Of a stretch of DNA of 9,859 bases, positions 6,868 through 9,859 are shown piece by piece (within the stretch, counting starts at the first letter, position 1; each line of letters begins with the position of its first letter). Source of the DNA: an uncultured Bacteroidales bacterium (GTDB taxonomy: Bacteria > Bacteroidota > Bacteroidia > Bacteroidales > UBA932); assembly GCA_934717185.1 (NCBI GenBank), contig CAKUYQ010000050.1, positions 1 to 9,859 of the forward strand, read 5' to 3'. The translations under genes were made by a program, and so were the position numbers. Under the pieces are notes generated by a model that was given only the letters and a program-made list of their open reading frames with translations, made no database searches and was not told where the DNA came from.

Positions 6868-7650
6868 ATGATAGACAATCCATATTTCATTCTATTGGAA
6901 ACAGCTACCGATTCATGTTCGGCAGCTCTTTCATGTGGTGACAAAATTATTTCTCAAAAATATATATGCACACCAAAAGCGCATGCGGTAAAATTAGCCC
7001 CATTCGTTGAGGAGTTGTTGCAAGAGAACGGATTGACAATAAAGGATATTGCCGCAGTTGGAGTATCTGAAGGCCCCGGTTCATACACAGGGCTTCGTGT
7101 TGGCACCTCACTTGCCAAAGGGATCTGCTTTGGTGCAGAGATTCCGCTTATTGCTGTTGGTACCTTGGATGTTATAGCACAGGTTGCCATAGACAATAAC
7201 CAATATGGTCTGTTTTCCGCTTCCCGACAAAGAATCTGCAATGGTTCTACCTGTGAACCTGCTGCTGCAAACTGCGCGGACGCTACATCAAATGGCAAAT
7301 GCTATATTGTACCAATGATAGATGCCGGACGTATGGAGGTCTACACAGCTGTGTTCAACTCGCGCGGAGAGAGGCTCACCAATGTGGAGGCAAAAATATT
7401 GGATGAGAACAGCTTTGCAAAGGAGCTTGCAGAGAAGCCTGTTCTTTTTACAGGAAACGGTGCTGCCAAATTCCGCCCATTGGTAGAGGGCAACAAAAAC
7501 GCCCTGTTTGCAGAGGATCTGCCTCATGCAAGCGGCCTAAGGGTTGCCGTTTACAACAAATTCATTGCGGGCAAAAAGGAGGATACAGCATACTTTCAGC
7601 CGTTTTATCTTAAGGAGTTTGTTGCGGGAAAGCCCAAGAAACTACTATAA
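6868..7650 (+). CDS. tsaB: tRNA t6A biosynthesis protein TsaB
   Basis: TsaB is the inactive ASKHA-fold partner that dimerises with TsaD and, with TsaE and TsaC, makes N6-threonylcarbamoyladenosine at position 37 of ANN-decoding tRNAs. The family signature is clear: ILLETATDSCSAAL at 8-21, KAHAVKLAPFVEELL at 37-51, GVSEGPGSYTGLRVG at 65-79, and PMIDAGRMEVYTAVF at 149-163. The 260 residues exceed the about 230 of E. coli. The extra length lies mostly at about 110-145, a segment with four cysteines (C124, C129, C136, C145) that I do not recognise from other TsaB proteins. It starts 22 bp after the CvpA gene and is followed by a large palindrome before a convergent gene. By function it is linked to ileS, since t6A is needed on tRNA-Ile for efficient charging. 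Confidence 0.93.
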   Translation: MIDNPYFILLETATDSCSAALSCGDKIISQKYICTPKAHAVKLAPFVEELLQENGLTIKDIAAVGVSEGPGSYTGLRVGTSLAKGICFGAEIPLIAVGTLDVIAQVAIDNNQYGLFSASRQRICNGSTCEPAAANCADATSNGKCYIVPMIDAGRMEVYTAVFNSRGERLTNVEAKILDENSFAKELAEKPVLFTGNGAAKFRPLVEGNKNALFAEDLPHASGLRVAVYNKFIAGKKEDTAYFQPFYLKEFVAGKPKKLL

Positions 7651-7657
7651 ATGGAAT

Positions 7658-7762
7658 GATTAAAGGACAACTACTGCGTTACGCTCAATTTTCAAATCCT
7701 CACGTACCTTAAGTACGCTCCGGTATTGAAAATTTCGCAAGCCTTATATTTGCCCTTTAATC
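7658..7762. repeat. Imperfect 105-bp palindrome between tsaB and the barrel gene
   Basis: The two halves are near mirror images. GATTAAAGGACAA at the left end pairs with TTGCCCTTTAATC at the right with one difference. AATTTTCAA pairs with TTGAAAATT further in. The centre is GTACCTTAAGTAC flanked by CCTCAC and GCTCCGG. It starts 8 bases after the tsaB stop and sits between convergent genes. It may act as a bidirectional terminator, or be a dispersed REP-like or MITE-like element. The central CCTCAC-GTAC-GTAC-GCTCCGG pattern resembles intergenic palindromes I recall from other bacterial genomes, but I cannot verify copies here. Confidence 0.75.
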
Positions 7763-7791
7763 AGTTCTTTTCACTTTTAGTTATCCCGCAT

Positions 7792-7814
7792 ACCCTATTC
7801 CACTTCAATGGGGT
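7792..7814 (+). terminator. Weak hairpin before the 3' end of the barrel gene
   Basis: ACCCTATT and AATGGGGT form an 8-bp stem with one G-U pair and a 7-base loop on the rightward transcript. No strong T-run follows on either strand, so termination is uncertain. It may back up the larger palindrome in separating the two convergent transcripts. Confidence 0.25.
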
Positions 7815-7817
7815 TAC

Positions 7818-8336
7818 TTAAAAAGAAAAGGATAAGCCTACTATGCCACCTATACTGTTAATGGTTTTAAAAGATTCAAAATTATTATAGACAAGCCTTG
7901 CGTTTATGCCTAATAGGTTTGTAACTCTAAATCTAAACCCGGCTTGAGCGGAAAAATAGTGCTTTACATTGGTATCACTGTAGTCTGATGAATTAATAAC
8001 AATACCTCCGTCTACTACTCCAACAAACTTTATAGTTCTGTTAAGTTGAGGCATCCACCTGAAATCCGCAAATATAGGGACAGAAGTGTATTTAAAATCA
8101 TTAGGAATACCACTACTCCGTGATTCAAACAAACCAACACCTAATCCCACTCCAAAATCTTTTATAGCATAATCATATGCCATGGTAGAATAGGTAGAAT
8201 ATTTATTATCTTCATCAACCAAATGTTTCACTACACCAAAATTCAACTCTATTAAATGTTTTTTATGTACATCCTGTGCATATAAAACTGCACCGCAAAA
8301 CATAAAACAAATTACAAAAAATAGCTTCTTCATCAT
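7818..8336 (-). CDS. Small secreted protein, probable outer-membrane beta-barrel
   Basis: The 172-residue product begins with a clear Sec signal peptide (MMKKLFFVICFMFCGAVLYA, likely cut before Q21). The rest alternates polar and hydrophobic residues in strand-like runs, such as FGVGLGVGLFES, FKYTSVPIFADFRW, HYFSAQAGFRFRV and LLGINARLVYNNF, and ends in VGLSFSF. A terminal aromatic residue after a final amphipathic strand is typical of outer-membrane barrels. I infer a small 8-strand barrel like the porin-family/OmpA-like proteins of Bacteroidota; no specific function can be read. Two adjacent ATG codons (8336 and 8333) are both possible starts. It follows the C10 peptidase by 11 bp on the same strand, so the two are likely coexpressed. 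It could be an anchor, a protective partner or an unrelated envelope protein. It is longer than, and does not obviously resemble, the small staphostatin-type inhibitors. Confidence 0.7.
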   Translation of the reverse strand: MMKKLFFVICFMFCGAVLYAQDVHKKHLIELNFGVVKHLVDEDNKYSTYSTMAYDYAIKDFGVGLGVGLFESRSSGIPNDFKYTSVPIFADFRWMPQLNRTIKFVGVVDGGIVINSSDYSDTNVKHYFSAQAGFRFRVTNLLGINARLVYNNFESFKTINSIGGIVGLSFSF

Positions 8337-8347
8337 ATATAAGTTTA

Positions 8348-9685
8348 TTAAGAAAAATCATATACCATACACCTACTATACTTATAATTACGGCCGTCAT
8401 AAGTCCAATCTCCCATCAATGAATACCGCGTGTTGCACTGATAATTGCCCCAGCCCCAGTTCATTAATACAAACTTATAGTCCGTAGTTACAAACTCTTC
8501 TCTTCTTTCACCATATTCGTACAATTCATTTTGTGTTTTTGATTTCCATTCATAAATGTATCTTTGCACATTATGTACCAAGACATACCCATCAACTATC
8601 CATGCATGCCCACCACTATATTTTGGAAACCCAAGTATTGTTTTTTTTGTTCTAAATCCTCCAATTAGCACGGGATGGTCATTTGCAACTTCTCCCCATA
8701 TAACATTCCTGTTAAAATTTTCGGTATATTTACAGTTAATTCCAATCCCATTAAATACATCAGCTTTTAAGTCTTTAATATTGGCAGATGAATTTTCATT
8801 TCCATACTCCATATTAACTTCACAGCCAATCCAACCTATGAGTAAAGAAGCTTTATATTTTGATTCTTCATCACCTAGGTAATTTAATGCCATATTTGAA
8901 AATGCAGAAGTATCACTGTCTATAAATGAAAAAGTATAACTATTAACATTACCTACACATTGCCCATTTGTGAAAAAGCTATTTGGTTTCCCCAACTTTT
9001 CATGAAGATAGTGCAACATCTGTGCTCCGGCAACAGCAACACATCCAGAAGGGCATTTATCGCTACCGGTAGAATTATAAGGTACACATTGATTCCATGG
9101 GTGATGTTGATTCCATACTGTTTTAATTAAATGGCCGGAGGTTTCCTCATACGAGCGAGAATCATCTTGAATTTCAATCAATTCCCAATATTTATTATCC
9201 TCCGTTGGGTCTCCTTCCACTTTTGTATTATTTACAGGGCCATCTAATTGAGACCAAAAGAGATTAATTTCGCTTACCCCTTTAGTTTGTGGACTATTTT
9301 TAAAGTCATGTATATAATCCAATTCGGACTCTAACCAGAACTGTTCATTAGGATTTAAAGAATCTATACAGTATTTTGTATCTCCCTTAACCAAGATAGG
9401 CTCTAATCGCTTGTCCCCCACTATTATTTCAAAGCCATCTATATAATTAAGCAAATAAGCAAGTGTGTCTGATTCTATTTTTAACACCTTAATATCGCAA
9501 TTAGAATCAGTTTTGGTGCCTATCGTTTTTGCCTTAACATATTTATGAATATCGGACATCGTTACATTATAAATACTTGATGATTCAGAAAAAACGGTAC
9601 CTTGTTCAATAAGGTTATCTTTTGTACAAGATAAAATAAACACGGCAATAAGTAATACCTTAAAACGAAATAGTGTTTTCTTCAT
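8348..9685 (-). CDS. C10-family (streptopain-like) cysteine peptidase lipoprotein
   Basis: This 445-residue protein has an N-terminal lipoprotein signal (lipobox ILSC, lipidated Cys20), so it is probably attached to the outer envelope. Residues about 40-130 resemble the Spi-type propeptide of C10 peptidases, with strand patterns around YLLNYIDGFEIIVGDKRLEP. The peptidase domain runs from about 183 to the end. It has the family sequence WNQ..PYN before CPSGCVAVAGAQMLHYL, with catalytic C215 at 211-227. VNMEYGNENSSA lies at 290-301, GGHAWIVDGY has catalytic H360, and NWGWG lies at 409-413. All catalytic positions are intact, so an active zymogen is expected. Relatives include SpeB of Streptococcus pyogenes, interpain of Prevotella intermedia and the Bfp peptidases of Bacteroides fragilis. 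Targets here are unknown. Base composition looks more AT-rich than the ileS side, hinting at an accessory gene. Confidence 0.93.
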   Translation of the reverse strand: MKKTLFRFKVLLIAVFILSCTKDNLIEQGTVFSESSSIYNVTMSDIHKYVKAKTIGTKTDSNCDIKVLKIESDTLAYLLNYIDGFEIIVGDKRLEPILVKGDTKYCIDSLNPNEQFWLESELDYIHDFKNSPQTKGVSEINLFWSQLDGPVNNTKVEGDPTEDNKYWELIEIQDDSRSYEETSGHLIKTVWNQHHPWNQCVPYNSTGSDKCPSGCVAVAGAQMLHYLHEKLGKPNSFFTNGQCVGNVNSYTFSFIDSDTSAFSNMALNYLGDEESKYKASLLIGWIGCEVNMEYGNENSSANIKDLKADVFNGIGINCKYTENFNRNVIWGEVANDHPVLIGGFRTKKTILGFPKYSGGHAWIVDGYVLVHNVQRYIYEWKSKTQNELYEYGERREEFVTTDYKFVLMNWGWGNYQCNTRYSLMGDWTYDGRNYKYSRCMVYDFS

Positions 9686-9722
9686 AATTTAACGTTTTCA
9701 TTAATAAATGTGATTATTTTTT

Positions 9723-9730
9723 CAAATATA
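9723..9730 (-). promoter_or_regulatory. Bacteroidota-type -7 box for the C10 peptidase
   Basis: The minus strand reads TATATTTG, a match to TAnnTTTG, 37 bases before the ATG at 9685. No clear -33 TTTG is seen at the normal spacing. The spacer between the gene and the putative IS end is very AT-rich. Confidence 0.5.
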
Positions 9731-9782
9731 AACACATATCAATTAAAGTATGTATAATATTTATAATATTTGGAAAACCCGA

Positions 9783-9859
9783 TGCTGCTACCAAAAAAGT
9801 AGACACTGACAGGTGAAAAAAGATAGAGAGTTGTATCTTTGGGAAGCGGTTATCCTCGT
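9783..9859 (+). mobile_element. Possible terminal end of an IS3-type insertion sequence (cut by window)
   Basis: From 9783 the sequence reads TGCTGCTACCAAAAAAGTAG then ACAC. This resembles the TG-start, ACC, A-run and GACAC pattern of IS3-family terminal repeats. Composition changes from the AT-rich spacer to this block. No transposase frame and no second end are inside the window, so the call rests only on the end pattern. Confidence 0.35.
9834..9841 (+). promoter_or_regulatory. Rightward -7 box near the window end
   Basis: TATCTTTG is a match to TAnnTTTG and identical to the ileS box. It would drive a gene beginning beyond position 9859, possibly the transposase of the putative insertion sequence. 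The -33 part is not evident. Confidence 0.35.

Noticed and set aside
6338..6944. Two overlapping minus-strand open frames opposite cvpA and the start of tsaB
   Set aside because: They are antisense to genes with clear family signatures, and their products show no recognisable domain.
6954..7527. Minus-strand open frames opposite tsaB
   Set aside because: The plus strand carries the full TsaB signature through this whole stretch.
8556..8882. Plus-strand open frame inside the C10 peptidase gene
   Set aside because: It lies opposite the His360 region of the peptidase, and its translation has no plausible features.

Overview
The window looks like chromosomal DNA from a member of the Bacteroidota, most likely the order Bacteroidales. 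Three things support this. Several gene starts are preceded by boxes matching the Bacteroidota -7 promoter consensus TAnnTTTG, with little or no Shine-Dalgarno sequence. The gene order ileS, TraR/DksA-like gene, lspA is typical of that phylum. The right side carries a lipoprotein C10 (streptopain-like) peptidase of the kind common in Bacteroides and Prevotella relatives. Species cannot be named from the sequence alone.

Layout from left to right. Positions 1-172 have no gene but hold short direct repeats and a promoter-like box. Then comes a rightward EamA-type (drug/metabolite transporter family) membrane transporter (173-1087). It converges on a leftward four-gene cluster that reads, in transcription order, ileS (6207-2758), a TraR/DksA-like protein (2719-2330), lspA (2275-1634) and ybaK (1624-1112). 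A candidate terminator or attenuator hairpin overlaps the stop codon of the DksA-like gene. A 140-bp intergenic region separates ileS from a rightward pair, a CvpA family membrane protein (6348-6845) and tsaB (6868-7650). It contains two face-to-face promoter-like boxes that form an inverted repeat.

Between tsaB and the next gene lies a roughly 105-bp imperfect palindrome. Beyond it is a more AT-rich, accessory-looking pair read leftwards: a C10 cysteine peptidase lipoprotein (9685-8348) followed 11 bp later by a small secreted protein that looks like an outer-membrane beta-barrel (8336-7818). The last roughly 75 bases resemble the terminal end of an IS3-type insertion sequence plus an outward-reading promoter box, but no transposase is inside the window.

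Functionally the core is translation and envelope housekeeping: tRNA-Ile charging (IleS), clearance of misacylated tRNA (YbaK family), tRNA t6A modification (TsaB), RNA polymerase modulation (DksA-like) and lipoprotein maturation (LspA). LspA would process the lipoprotein signal of the peptidase encoded at the right end. The most notable single observation is that the IleRS signature motif reads G-I-H-H instead of H-x-G-H, a change reported in type-2 IleRS enzymes that tolerate very high mupirocin. I did not find a clearly undescribed system. The best candidates for something new are the peptidase/barrel pair and the large palindrome.
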